Assembly (NCBI RefSeq): GCF_025943985.1 | Contig: NZ_JAPCWE010000002.1 | Location: 1 to 64,000, forward strand | Source of the DNA: Anaerorudis cellulosivorans | GTDB taxonomy: Bacteria > Bacteroidota > Bacteroidia > Bacteroidales > Dysgonomonadaceae | DNA: 64,000 bases | Reading direction: 5' to 3' | Shown: piece after piece, positions 45,707-54,923 of the stretch | How the letters are laid out: every line of letters starts with the position of its first letter | Numbering within the stretch: the first letter of the stretch is position 1 | Notes under the pieces: generated by a model | The model's database searches: none | Seen by the model: only the letters and a program-made list of their open reading frames with translations | Told to the model about the DNA's origin: nothing | Program-made: the position numbers and the translations under genes

Positions 45707-48700
45707 TTAAAATTCAAATGATACTGTACCTGTTAGCGTTCTGATATCTGAAGGATACTTTGGCGTATCGGATCCGTTCAACGTATTATTTTCTATGGTT
45801 CTGGTTTCCGGATCAGGACCTGAATAATTTGTTAATGTAAACAAATTTCGACCGATTAACCCTAATTTAATTCCTTTACAAAAAGAGATACCCCATTTTT
45901 GCAATTGATTCTTTGTTACATTATAATTTAACGACATTTCACGCAATTTTAAAAAGGTCGCGTCTTCCGTAAAAGAGGCTCGTGCATGTTGATTTAAATA
46001 GGTCATGGGTTTCCTTTGTTCCCAGGGTCTGACTGACATATCCCAGAATGCTGCATTTCTGCCTGCAGATGACATATAAACTTTTGTATTATTATACAAT
46101 ACCCCGCCTTCTTGCCAAGAAAGAGTGAAATAAAACATCCAATTCTTGTAACTAAGGATATTTATCAAATTCATATTAAAATCGGGAAGCATATTACCCA
46201 TAAATTCGTTTTGAGAATTATTTCCATATTCATCCAGAACATACATTTTTGCTTCATCACGCGTCCCAATCATATCTTTTCGAACTACAAAGCCATAATT
46301 ATTTATGGTAAATACATCTTCAACACTTTGTCCAGGTTTTATGAGTTTACTGGTTTTGACTTGATCTAAAGATGTGGCAAATTTACTTGAATAAAGATTT
46401 CCATATCTTTCGTTAGATGCAACTTTGGTATAGCCAACATTGAAGTCGGGGCGGCCCAACTCGCCCACATATTCATCCAATTTGTCCCATGTTAAGGTCG
46501 CATCCCAACTCCAATCTTTCTTTTGAAGAATATTTGCATTCAATGATATTTCATAATTATGAACAAAAAACTCACCAATATTAATATTTTGATATTGAAA
46601 ACCGGTAACTCCGGAAACAGCCATTACATAAGGCAAATCTGTATTACGTTTATGCGAATAAGTAAATGATAAATCAAAACGATTTAAAAAACGCATATCA
46701 ATACCCGTCTCTAATTCTTGCGATAAAGCTGGTTTTAATTTTTTATTCCCTAATTGAGCTCCCCCATAAAGAGTACCATCACTTAATGTAAAAGTTTCAT
46801 ACTTTGCACCATAATCAGGGAGAATACCTGCTGTACCATACGAAATACGGGGTTTCAACATTTGAAAATAAGGAATCTTAAAATCTTCTGTTATATTCCA
46901 TGCTCCCGATACCCGATAATAGGTTTGCCACATATTATCCTCTCCAATTACTGAGGCACCATCTCGGCGTATTAAACCGTCGATAATGTATTTGCCTTTA
47001 TAATCTAAATTTCCTATAGCGCTGTAACTGTTAGAAACAATTCTACTCCCCCACGACGAATGATCTCGAGTTTCTGGAGCAGCAAGTTCAAGAGAAGTAT
47101 TATTCATTCCGGATACAGCCAGTTTTGAACCATTACCCCATAGTCCCTCCGATTTCTCATCTTCATATAAATATTGCACTCTAAATGTCGCGTCTAAATT
47201 ATTAAAAGATTTGGTCAACAAGCAACTGGCTTCAAAGTTATGTTTGAAGGTATTTCCAGATCCTTTGTATACATACCCTTCTTCACGGATACTGCCATCC
47301 GGATAATTTACCATAAGTCGACCTTTAGGTATCAAATCCTCATCCTGATAATGAAAATAGTCAATATTATAATTAACATTAAAAGTAGACCACTCAGTAG
47401 GTATAAATCTAACCCCATAATTACCAAGAAAACGATTGGCTGTGCCACGCTGTATTTTATTGTTGATATCATACAAGGGATTAATATTGTTGCGCGTGGA
47501 AACTATATTTGGATTTACTTTGAAAGGAGTTCCATCTAAATTCTTTGCAAAAAAATCGGCATTCGGATCAGCATAATAAATATCATCAAAATTTACCGAT
47601 CTGCGATCATTTATAGTCCTAACATATAAATTAGATGTATTCAAAGAAACCATGTCCGAAATTTTATGATCCAAATTAACTCGAAAACTATATCTTTCTA
47701 CGCCTTTAAGCATGCGTATCACGCCAGGATTATGAGTATACTGAATAGAAGTATAATAATTCATATCGCCATCACGACTTCGACTGGTTAAACCAACTGT
47801 TGTTGAATTAAATACTCTCGGAACAAAAAAATCATCATACGAATTATGATTCATATTATATTTGTTATCCCAAACCCAATCATCATCAAGAATACCTCTG
47901 ATCGGATCGCCATTCTCATCAACTTTGTGACCATGAGCCGTTGTTCTTTCAGGAAGAAAGCCAACCCAGTTGGATCCAATTTCCGTCTTTAAGGATACTC
48001 TCGATACTCCACTATTCAAATCTCGTCCTCTTTTGGTAGTTATATTTACAACACCTCCCGCCGCTTTTGATCCATAAAATGAAGCTGCTGCAGCCCCTTT
48101 AATTACTTCGATGTTATCAACATCTTCCATATTAATATCTTTTAATACGCCCGATGTGATAATACCATCTACGATAATGAGCGGTTGAGTAACCCCTGTG
48201 AATGATGTCGTGCCTCTTAATTGAATGATTGGCTCATCCATAGGATTTCCGGTAGTAGAAAATACCTTAATCCCCGGCATCTTTCCTGATAAAGCTGTAG
48301 CCACATTTACTCCTGGAACCTCTTTAATGGATTCATTATTAATTTTTTCAACAGTAAAAGACAGCTTTTCTTTTGACATTCCTTTTGCAACCCCGGTTAC
48401 TATCACCTCTTCCAGAGCTTGGGCATCTTCTTGCATAATAATCTGAAAATTCGTCTTACCGGATGTATTTATTTCTTGTTCCCTGTAACCAATGTAGGTA
48501 ATACGGATGACAGCATTATTTTCTACATCCAATGAAAACTCTCCATCTGCATTAGTCACTGTACCATTAGTGGTACCAACTTCAACAATATTTGCGCCAA
48601 TAATAGGCACTTTATTTGCGTCAACTACAATACCTGTGATGCGTTTTTTTTGTTGTTGGAGAATAGTTAATTCACTGGGATTTTTTTGCAATTCAGATTT

Positions 48701-48859
48701 CTTTTCGGCTAAGGGAATTATTTGAGAATAATCTGATGATGATAACAAATAGAATACACATATGCATAGCAAAATGATTGTTATTAGTGCTATTCTACAA
48801 AAACGACTACTTACTATCGGGATGACTAAATCATCACTTTGAAGATTTATGTTATTCAT
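45707..48859 (-). CDS. SusC/RagA-family TonB-dependent transporter (second PUL)
   Basis: This 1050-residue outer-membrane importer has an unusual N-terminus: about 22 residues precede a hydrophobic segment (ALITIILLCICVFYLL), and about 35 charged residues separate that from the carboxypeptidase-regulatory-like domain (ITGIVVDANKVPIIGANIVE). The plug domain is typical (VIKGAAAASFYGSKAAGGVV), and the barrel ends in TGTVSFEF with terminal Phe. A Met closer to the hydrophobic segment is not available, so the long start is kept. It lies 355 bp downstream of the hybrid sensor gene. Confidence 0.92.
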   Translation of the reverse strand: MNNINLQSDDLVIPIVSSRFCRIALITIILLCICVFYLLSSSDYSQIIPLAEKKSELQKNPSELTILQQQKKRITGIVVDANKVPIIGANIVEVGTTNGTVTNADGEFSLDVENNAVIRITYIGYREQEINTSGKTNFQIIMQEDAQALEEVIVTGVAKGMSKEKLSFTVEKINNESIKEVPGVNVATALSGKMPGIKVFSTTGNPMDEPIIQLRGTTSFTGVTQPLIIVDGIITSGVLKDINMEDVDNIEVIKGAAAASFYGSKAAGGVVNITTKRGRDLNSGVSRVSLKTEIGSNWVGFLPERTTAHGHKVDENGDPIRGILDDDWVWDNKYNMNHNSYDDFFVPRVFNSTTVGLTSRSRDGDMNYYTSIQYTHNPGVIRMLKGVERYSFRVNLDHKISDMVSLNTSNLYVRTINDRRSVNFDDIYYADPNADFFAKNLDGTPFKVNPNIVSTRNNINPLYDINNKIQRGTANRFLGNYGVRFIPTEWSTFNVNYNIDYFHYQDEDLIPKGRLMVNYPDGSIREEGYVYKGSGNTFKHNFEASCLLTKSFNNLDATFRVQYLYEDEKSEGLWGNGSKLAVSGMNNTSLELAAPETRDHSSWGSRIVSNSYSAIGNLDYKGKYIIDGLIRRDGASVIGEDNMWQTYYRVSGAWNITEDFKIPYFQMLKPRISYGTAGILPDYGAKYETFTLSDGTLYGGAQLGNKKLKPALSQELETGIDMRFLNRFDLSFTYSHKRNTDLPYVMAVSGVTGFQYQNINIGEFFVHNYEISLNANILQKKDWSWDATLTWDKLDEYVGELGRPDFNVGYTKVASNERYGNLYSSKFATSLDQVKTSKLIKPGQSVEDVFTINNYGFVVRKDMIGTRDEAKMYVLDEYGNNSQNEFMGNMLPDFNMNLINILSYKNWMFYFTLSWQEGGVLYNNTKVYMSSAGRNAAFWDMSVRPWEQRKPMTYLNQHARASFTEDATFLKLREMSLNYNVTKNQLQKWGISFCKGIKLGLIGRNLFTLTNYSGPDPETRTIENNTLNGSDTPKYPSDIRTLTGTVSFEF

Positions 48860-49214
48860 ACTGACATAATTAAATTAAAATTTATTCATTATATTCATTT
48901 ACACGCAATTTTTCAAGCTAAAAATAGCTAGCATAAAATACAGACAGAATTACTTTTTTACAATTATTCTTTTTTTAAGAGATCTACAAATTCGTTTTTC
49001 CATAGGCATAAAAGTTATCAAATTAAAAAAATATGATTTTAAATATCCAAATACATGAAAAAAACATTTTCACAATTAAAAATTTATTGGAATTTTAAAT
49101 AAGTCAAATTAACCAACACAAAAGTGAGAAGATTTATAACAGAAGGGGTGTAAAATCGTTTCAGAAAAGAATAAAATTGTATCAAAATAATTAAGGCTAC
49201 CGGGAATATAGGCA
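48860..49214. other. Gene-free susC promoter region of the second PUL
   Basis: These 355 bp between the sensor gene and susC are strongly AT-rich and hold no gene. I found no exact TAnnTTTG on the minus strand. A small inverted repeat GCTA-aaaa-TAGC lies near 48920. The regulated susC promoter is expected here by analogy with the first PUL, but I cannot place it. Confidence 0.5.
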
Positions 49215-52200
49215 CTAAAAATCTTTCGGGAGAACACCAAATTGTTTATAAAAGCACTTTGAAAAATAATTTGGAGAATTGAAACCGACCATATAGGCGA
49301 TTTCGTTGATCTGATATTTTTTTTGCTTAAGCAGTTCTGCTGCCTTTTTCAACCGAATAAGCAAGATAAAATCATTAGGGGACAATTCGGACACATTCTT
49401 TATCTTACGATACAGAGTTGCTCTGCTCATAGCCATTTCCTGGGACAGTTTATCTATGTCTAAATCAGGTGCGTCCAAATGCTTATGAATAATATCGATT
49501 AGTTTTTGAAGAAATTCCTTATCGGTTTTTGAATAAGTAATGCTTTGATAGGCAAACTCGGGCGAATTTCGAAATGTTTCTCTTATTTTTCTTCTGTTCT
49601 CGAGCAGATTTTCAATTCGAGCCATCAAGTAATCGATCGAATAGGGTTTTTCGATATATTCATCGGCACCATAATTCAATCCTTCAATTTTAGACTCCAA
49701 ATTAGTTTTTGCTGTTAATAAAATAATAGGTATATGGCTATATTTTAAATCCGTTTTCATCATTTTACAAAATTCCAATCCATCCATCTGTGGCATCATT
49801 ATATCACAAATAACAATGTCGATATTTTCTTTATCCATGATATTTAATGCTTCAAGGCCATTTCTACCTTGTATTACACGATATTTTTTAGAAAGTTGTT
49901 TAGTCAGAAATTGCAGGAATTCTTCATTGTCATCGATGGCAAGAATGATTGGAACTGTCTTATCGGAATAAACTGTCGGGTTCGCTACAGAGCTTTCTAT
50001 GTCGTCATGTTCTATTTCTCGTGGATAATCTTTCTCTATTTTTACCATATACTCCTGATTTTTAGGTAGAATCATAACAAAAGTAGTTTTATTTGCCTCC
50101 GAATTGTTACAATATATGATGCCTTTATGCAATTCCACTAACGATTTTACCAGAGCCAGCCCGATGCCCGTTCCCGGTATATTTTTATTTAATTTAAAGA
50201 AAGGCTCGAAAATTTTGTCCACAAATTGATCGGGAATAGTATCCCCATCATTACTAATTTTCAGTTCGAAGTTTTTTTCGTCGTAACTAAAATTGACTTC
50301 GATCGTATGCAAAGAATGTTTTAAGGCATTCGAAAATAAATTACTCAATATTTTAGTAAAAATTTCCTGATCGACATCGGCATAAAAACTATCACTTGAA
50401 AAAAAGGTGCTTAATGAAATTCCTTTGGCATCGATACTCGGTTTAAATTCATTTATGACATCTCGAATAAGACTTATCACATCAGCGTGAATAAAATTTA
50501 AATTTAGTCCCTGAGCTTCAGTCTTTCTAAAATCCATAAGTTCGTTAACTAATTTCAGTAATCGATCGACATTACGTTGCATAACGATAAGATTTTCCCA
50601 ATTGGTATTACCTTTATCAATATCTTTCATAACCTCTTCCAATGGGATTTTAATTAAACTTAAGGGAGTTCTTATTTCGTGAGTGATCCGGGTAAAAAAT
50701 TCAATCTTCGCCTCATATATTTCTTTTTCTTTAGTGTTTTCCAGCTCTTCGAGCAGCAACTCATTTCGGCGTTTCGCATTTTGCACATATCGATGTATGC
50801 TGTAGTAAACCAAAGCGCTAATCATCAAGAAATAAAACAAGTAAGCCCAAAAAGTTCTATACCAAGGTGGCAGAATGTTTATTTTTAAGGATATTCCTTC
50901 TTCATTCCAAACCCCATCGCTATTTGCACCTTTCACTCTGAAAACATAATTGTCTGGCGGAAGATCGGAATAATTGACTTGATGTGTTTGGTCAACCTCG
51001 ATCCAATCGTTATCGCGTCCTTCCAATTTGTAGGCGTACCTGTTTCCGTTAGGATAGATATAGCTTAGAGCGGCAAAACCTATGCTGAATATCGAAGCAT
51101 GGTATGGAATATTAATTGTATTGGCATAGGTAATGGATTTATTCAACAGCTTTTTTTCATTCGTTAAAGATACTTCTTTGTTCTGAACTTGAAAACTATT
51201 TAAAACGACTGGAGGAATATATTCATTAATTTTCAGGTTATTCGGTATGAAAGCCACAAATCCTTTAACTCCTCCAAAATAGAGTTTACCGTCATGACCT
51301 TTAAAACCTGATTTATAATTAAACTGATCTCCCAATAAGCCGTTTGAATGAGTATATATCCTCACATCCAGATTTTCGCTGTCCAACCTGAAAAGCCCTT
51401 TGTTGGTACTTCCCCAAATATATCCGTTAGAATCTTCAATTAATTTATAGATAACATCATTCGGCAGGCCGTTATTAGATGTGACAACTGTAGAATAAGA
51501 ATTCTTTTCTGGATCAAATCGGCAGAGTCCTGCTCCTTCAGTGCCTATCCAAAGTCTGTTTTTTTTATCCTGCAATAAGCAAATAATCGATTTTCCGGTA
51601 TCGTCGGCAATATCTACCTGCGATGAATAATGTTGCCATTCGTCAGAAAACCTGTCGTAAGAAAAAAGCCCATCGCCGATAGTAGCAAACCATACGATGC
51701 CCTTGTAATCTTCAAGAATATCATTCACCTGACTGGTTATTTGATGTTCACGAACTCGCTTGAAATTATCGGTTTTTTGATCGTAATATTGTAGTCCGGT
51801 CATCGATCCGATCCATATTTTGCCCGACGAATCTTTATAGATCGAATAAATATTGTCGTCTTTTATGGAATTGGCCGACGTCGAATTCTTGTAAGAAGTT
51901 ACCTTTTGTGTGAGAAGATTCATTACATAAAGCCCATCGGAAAATGTTCCGATCCACAATTTGTTGTTGTCGTATAGTAATGAGTGAATATTTTTGGATA
52001 GGACGGGACTTTTAGTAAAAACCTTTGTGACAGGATTAAATTTATTGAGGCCGGCATCTTCTGTTCCAATCCAGATGTTTTTTTCCCCATCTTCACAAAA
52101 CTCACTGATACTCTTTCCACTTATCGAATTTTTACCGATGATTGGATAATATTTTTCGAAGTGCAAAAAGGAATCATTAAAATAACTCACTCCTCCAAAA

Positions 52201-53186
52201 AAAGTACCAATCCATATTCCTCCTTCTCTATCCTGATACAGACTGTGAATGGCATTGTCGGATATGGAATAGGGATCATTATGAAAATGTCGTAGATTTA
52301 CAAATTCCATGGTTTTCAAATCATAAATAAAAATACCTTCTTCAGTTCCAATCCACAATCCTTGATTTTTTGTTTTTATCATGCATCGTACAAAAAGAGG
52401 ATGGCCATCATGTCCTTTCTCCAAAAAGGGAGTGAAAATTTTTTCCTGCAAATCGAATTTTTGTACACCTCGAGTTACAGTTCCCACTAACAAATACTTA
52501 GAGTTTAACGATAAAATAGTGTTGATATAATTTTCAGAGACTTTCTTTTTTTTCTCGTCAATTAAGAATTCATGCACCTCCGATGATTTAGGATCGATGC
52601 TGAGTAATCCTCGTCCATAAGTTGCTACCCATACGTTTCCGTAGTAATCGAACTCCATTTTTCTCAAATTCATATTTTCAAGCGGATACCTCACCAATTT
52701 TTCATCTATAGTTAAACAAAATACACCTTTATCCTGAACGACCATCCAGATATTTCCCTCGGCATCTACTTTTAAATCTCTGACTAAACCATTAACACTT
52801 TCACCTTGATCCGTTTTTTTATCGAATCTGGAAAAATTTTCATAGTGCGGATCGTAAATATATATTCCGTCGGCTGTACCAACCCAAATTTTCTCATTGG
52901 CATCTTGAAGTAATGAAATGATCTTATTAGAACCAATGCTGGACTGATCTTCGTTATTTCTTTTAAAGATTTTAAATCTTAATCCATCATATCTGTTTAA
53001 GCCATCTAAGGTACCAAACCAAATAAAACCGGTTTTATCTTGCATAATGGAGTACACCATGTTTTGCGAGAGTCCGTCTTCAACAGCCATATTTCTGAAA
53101 TAATATTCAGAGTTAGTAGCATTAGACACAGCTGAGAAGATAAACCCGATTAGAAAAAATACTGCAGCCTTTGTCTTTAGTTTCAT
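49215..53186 (-). CDS. Hybrid two-component sensor-regulator with beta-propeller/Y_Y_Y sensor
   Basis: This 1323-residue PUL activator has a signal peptide (about 1-23). Some 14 propeller repeats form two seven-bladed periplasmic propellers (about 30-650, recurring IWIGT/LWIGT plus GL). A Y_Y_Y domain (about 695-770), a membrane segment (about 778-798), a histidine kinase with THEIRTPLS (His836) and ATPase, a receiver (ILAIDDNEEF, phospho-acceptor Asp in IVICDIMMPQ), and an AraC domain (about 1220-1323) follow. This class typically senses oligosaccharides in the periplasm, unlike the monosaccharide-binding sensor of the first PUL. It should activate the susC operon downstream. Confidence 0.93.
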   Translation of the reverse strand: MKLKTKAAVFFLIGFIFSAVSNATNSEYYFRNMAVEDGLSQNMVYSIMQDKTGFIWFGTLDGLNRYDGLRFKIFKRNNEDQSSIGSNKIISLLQDANEKIWVGTADGIYIYDPHYENFSRFDKKTDQGESVNGLVRDLKVDAEGNIWMVVQDKGVFCLTIDEKLVRYPLENMNLRKMEFDYYGNVWVATYGRGLLSIDPKSSEVHEFLIDEKKKKVSENYINTILSLNSKYLLVGTVTRGVQKFDLQEKIFTPFLEKGHDGHPLFVRCMIKTKNQGLWIGTEEGIFIYDLKTMEFVNLRHFHNDPYSISDNAIHSLYQDREGGIWIGTFFGGVSYFNDSFLHFEKYYPIIGKNSISGKSISEFCEDGEKNIWIGTEDAGLNKFNPVTKVFTKSPVLSKNIHSLLYDNNKLWIGTFSDGLYVMNLLTQKVTSYKNSTSANSIKDDNIYSIYKDSSGKIWIGSMTGLQYYDQKTDNFKRVREHQITSQVNDILEDYKGIVWFATIGDGLFSYDRFSDEWQHYSSQVDIADDTGKSIICLLQDKKNRLWIGTEGAGLCRFDPEKNSYSTVVTSNNGLPNDVIYKLIEDSNGYIWGSTNKGLFRLDSENLDVRIYTHSNGLLGDQFNYKSGFKGHDGKLYFGGVKGFVAFIPNNLKINEYIPPVVLNSFQVQNKEVSLTNEKKLLNKSITYANTINIPYHASIFSIGFAALSYIYPNGNRYAYKLEGRDNDWIEVDQTHQVNYSDLPPDNYVFRVKGANSDGVWNEEGISLKINILPPWYRTFWAYLFYFLMISALVYYSIHRYVQNAKRRNELLLEELENTKEKEIYEAKIEFFTRITHEIRTPLSLIKIPLEEVMKDIDKGNTNWENLIVMQRNVDRLLKLVNELMDFRKTEAQGLNLNFIHADVISLIRDVINEFKPSIDAKGISLSTFFSSDSFYADVDQEIFTKILSNLFSNALKHSLHTIEVNFSYDEKNFELKISNDGDTIPDQFVDKIFEPFFKLNKNIPGTGIGLALVKSLVELHKGIIYCNNSEANKTTFVMILPKNQEYMVKIEKDYPREIEHDDIESSVANPTVYSDKTVPIILAIDDNEEFLQFLTKQLSKKYRVIQGRNGLEALNIMDKENIDIVICDIMMPQMDGLEFCKMMKTDLKYSHIPIILLTAKTNLESKIEGLNYGADEYIEKPYSIDYLMARIENLLENRRKIRETFRNSPEFAYQSITYSKTDKEFLQKLIDIIHKHLDAPDLDIDKLSQEMAMSRATLYRKIKNVSELSPNDFILLIRLKKAAELLKQKKYQINEIAYMVGFNSPNYFSKCFYKQFGVLPKDF

Positions 53187-53309
53187 AAAATTCCCATCTG
53201 TTGGTTTAATTCCTTATTTGTTAATGCGAATCAGTCGTTGAAAATATTCGCGAGTTTATTTAGTCAATCCTTAAAAAGTCTGTTTTTAATCGGGCAGTGC
53301 ATAAAAGTT

Positions 53310-53606
53310 TTAATGAAAGAGTAATCGAAAAATGAAAACAAAAAAATCCTCTTTGGGTTTTTCCGTCATTTTCTTCAAATTCCAAGCTGAAGCAGTCAAT
53401 AATGCGTTGATTTGTATGTCTTTTTCGCCCATAAGATAGTTCTGTTCCATTCGGAAGTCTTTTGCTGGATGTCCGATTATCGGTTCTATGCCTGCTCTTG
53501 CTCTGCACTTCCTGCACTTCCTGCACTTCCTGCACTTCCTGCGTTTCCGGTATCTTTGATAAGCCGTATCGCTTGCTTTGGGTTTATCCGGCGTTACGAT
53601 CAAAAT
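53310..53606 (-). pseudogene. C-terminal part of an IS5-type transposase
   Basis: About 98 codons encode TPDKPKASDTAYQRYRKR, a 9-bp-repeat insertion (RKCRKCRKCRKC), RARAGIEPIIGHPAKDFRME and INALLTASAWNLKK, ending FIFRLLFH. RAGIEPIIGH with the following NxxKK segment is the C-terminal catalytic region of IS5/IS1182-like DDE transposases of Bacteroidetes. The N-terminal two thirds are replaced by an HNH-type fragment in another frame. A related stump lies at 13650-13785. Confidence 0.8.
53505..53540. repeat. Four 9-bp repeats inside the transposase fragment
   Basis: gcacttcct occurs four times without interruption, adding RKC units in the middle of the conserved KRxRARAGIEP region. The unit is a one-base variant of the TTCCTACAC repeats at 18175, 27640 and 29569. 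Confidence 0.9.
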
Positions 53607-53721
53607 GAATTTCATCGCTTTCAGGAATCTGATGTCCGGTCGCATAACATATTCTACCAAATTTTGCGAGAATTTGTCCCTTTTCTTCGTTTGTAATTTG
53701 TCTTTGTAATATTATCGCCAT
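53584..53721 (-). pseudogene. N-terminal stump resembling an HNH endonuclease
   Basis: From an ATG at 53721 the minus strand encodes 45 residues, including QITNEEKGQILAKFGRICYA and TGHQIPESDEIHFDRN, before a stop at 53584. The pattern (F..G..CYATGHxIP...EIHFDH) resembles the start of HNH endonucleases, with the first His of the motif apparently changed to Arg and the rest gone. It runs straight into the IS5-type transposase fragment in a different frame. Confidence 0.5.
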
Positions 53722-53881
53722 TGTTTTTGTTTTTATAAAGTGATGAATAATAGTTTCATCCATAACAGTTGTAAACTTTCCGGAAACTTTTCGCTATTAA
53801 AAAATTATGTAACGGATATCACATGTATTTTTGCAAATTTAGATAAAAAAGTGAGATTTTATAAACAAAAAAGCTGTATCG

Positions 53882-53923
53882 TCCTGATTTTTGTTTACAT
53901 TTTCTGTAAACGTATTTCAGAAC
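53882..53923. repeat. IS-end-like palindromic repeat abutting the 992-bp repeat
   Basis: TCCTGATTTTTGTTTACA (53882-53899) faces TGTAAACGTATTTCAGAAC (53905-53923) with a 5-bp loop, then aagacac to 53930. The 992-bp repeat starts at 53932. The stop codon of hydrolase copy 2 lies inside the left arm, so the last residues of that protein are encoded by this element. Confidence 0.7.
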
Positions 53924-54872
53924 AAGACACTTTTACGAAGTCCGTAATTGCTTTTACGAGTTCATCCGATATCGGCAAATTGGGGTTCATGTAGGTTGCC
54001 ACATTCTTATTTCTGTCTGCCTCCACAATTTTCAGTACATGATTCATATTCTCTATGATTTTCAGTTCGGCACGAGGAGCCGATGCGGCCAATTGTCGCG
54101 CATGATCGACGCCGACTTGAATATCGGCAGTGCCTTGAATGATCATAATCGGTATGCGTAATTGCTGAATTTCTTTGGAAGGATCATACTTCATCCAACT
54201 TATCATATACGGTTGAACACTCGGTCTGAACAACGCGGCTAAATTCGGATTAACATGGCTGACGGTCTTACCATTTCGCAGACTGTCGAGAATAGCAATC
54301 GTTTCATTGTACAGATGGGTCGGCAAACCTTTCGTTTGCTCTAAAATTACCCCATCGGCAGGTTTGGAAACACCGGCTATGGAGATAAACATATCGGCTT
54401 TGGCATCCCGGGCTGCGATCATTCCGATCAATGAGCCTTCGCTATGACCGATTACGATAACCTTTGAAAATCTTGCATCTTGCTTTAATCTTGAAATCCA
54501 TTTTTTAGCGTCGTTGATGTAATCTTCAAATCGTATGTCGCTTTCGCGCTGCCCGGTTTTACTTTGCCCAATCAGCCGTTTATCGTATCGTAACGTAGCA
54601 ATACCCTGTCTGGCTAAATTTTCAGCCAGATAGCGCAGACTGTTGTTTTTCATGTTCGGCTGATTACCATCTCGATCTGTTGGTCCTGAACCGGAAATGA
54701 GTAATGCAACCGGGAAGGGGGCTTTTGTATTCGGAATCAGTAAGGTGCCGAATATTTTTCCTGTTTCACATTCGATACTTAAATCGTACGATTGAAAAGG
54801 ATCCATCAATACTTGCGAATATAGAAATCCGCTGAGAATGCTCACGATAAAAAGCAGTGCCGATTTTTTCAT
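53895..54872 (-). CDS. Secreted alpha/beta-hydrolase, copy 2
   Basis: This 325-residue protein is nearly identical to copy 1 (34366-35334), with about 8 substitutions before residue 313, and keeps the signal peptide, GSGPTDRDG, GHSEGS, QGTADI and NMNHV motifs. Its C-terminus is replaced by VSCSEIRLQKM, read from the adjoining palindromic element. The start at 54872 lies 1 bp after the stop of the DUF5808 gene, so here the native upstream neighbour is preserved. The catalytic core should be intact. Confidence 0.88.
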   Translation of the reverse strand: MKKSALLFIVSILSGFLYSQVLMDPFQSYDLSIECETGKIFGTLLIPNTKAPFPVALLISGSGPTDRDGNQPNMKNNSLRYLAENLARQGIATLRYDKRLIGQSKTGQRESDIRFEDYINDAKKWISRLKQDARFSKVIVIGHSEGSLIGMIAARDAKADMFISIAGVSKPADGVILEQTKGLPTHLYNETIAILDSLRNGKTVSHVNPNLAALFRPSVQPYMISWMKYDPSKEIQQLRIPIMIIQGTADIQVGVDHARQLAASAPRAELKIIENMNHVLKIVEADRNKNVATYMNPNLPISDELVKAITDFVKVSCSEIRLQKM

Positions 54873-54923
54873 TTTAAAATCTCCCCATGAGTACAGCAAA
54901 CAGCATAATTCCAAAGATAATCA
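53932..54923. repeat. 992-bp direct repeat, right copy
   Basis: Partner of 34394-35385. Its left edge carries the final 16 bases of the EamA gene (last codons and stop) although no EamA gene stands here. Its right edge continues into the complete DUF5808 gene. Confidence 0.92.
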
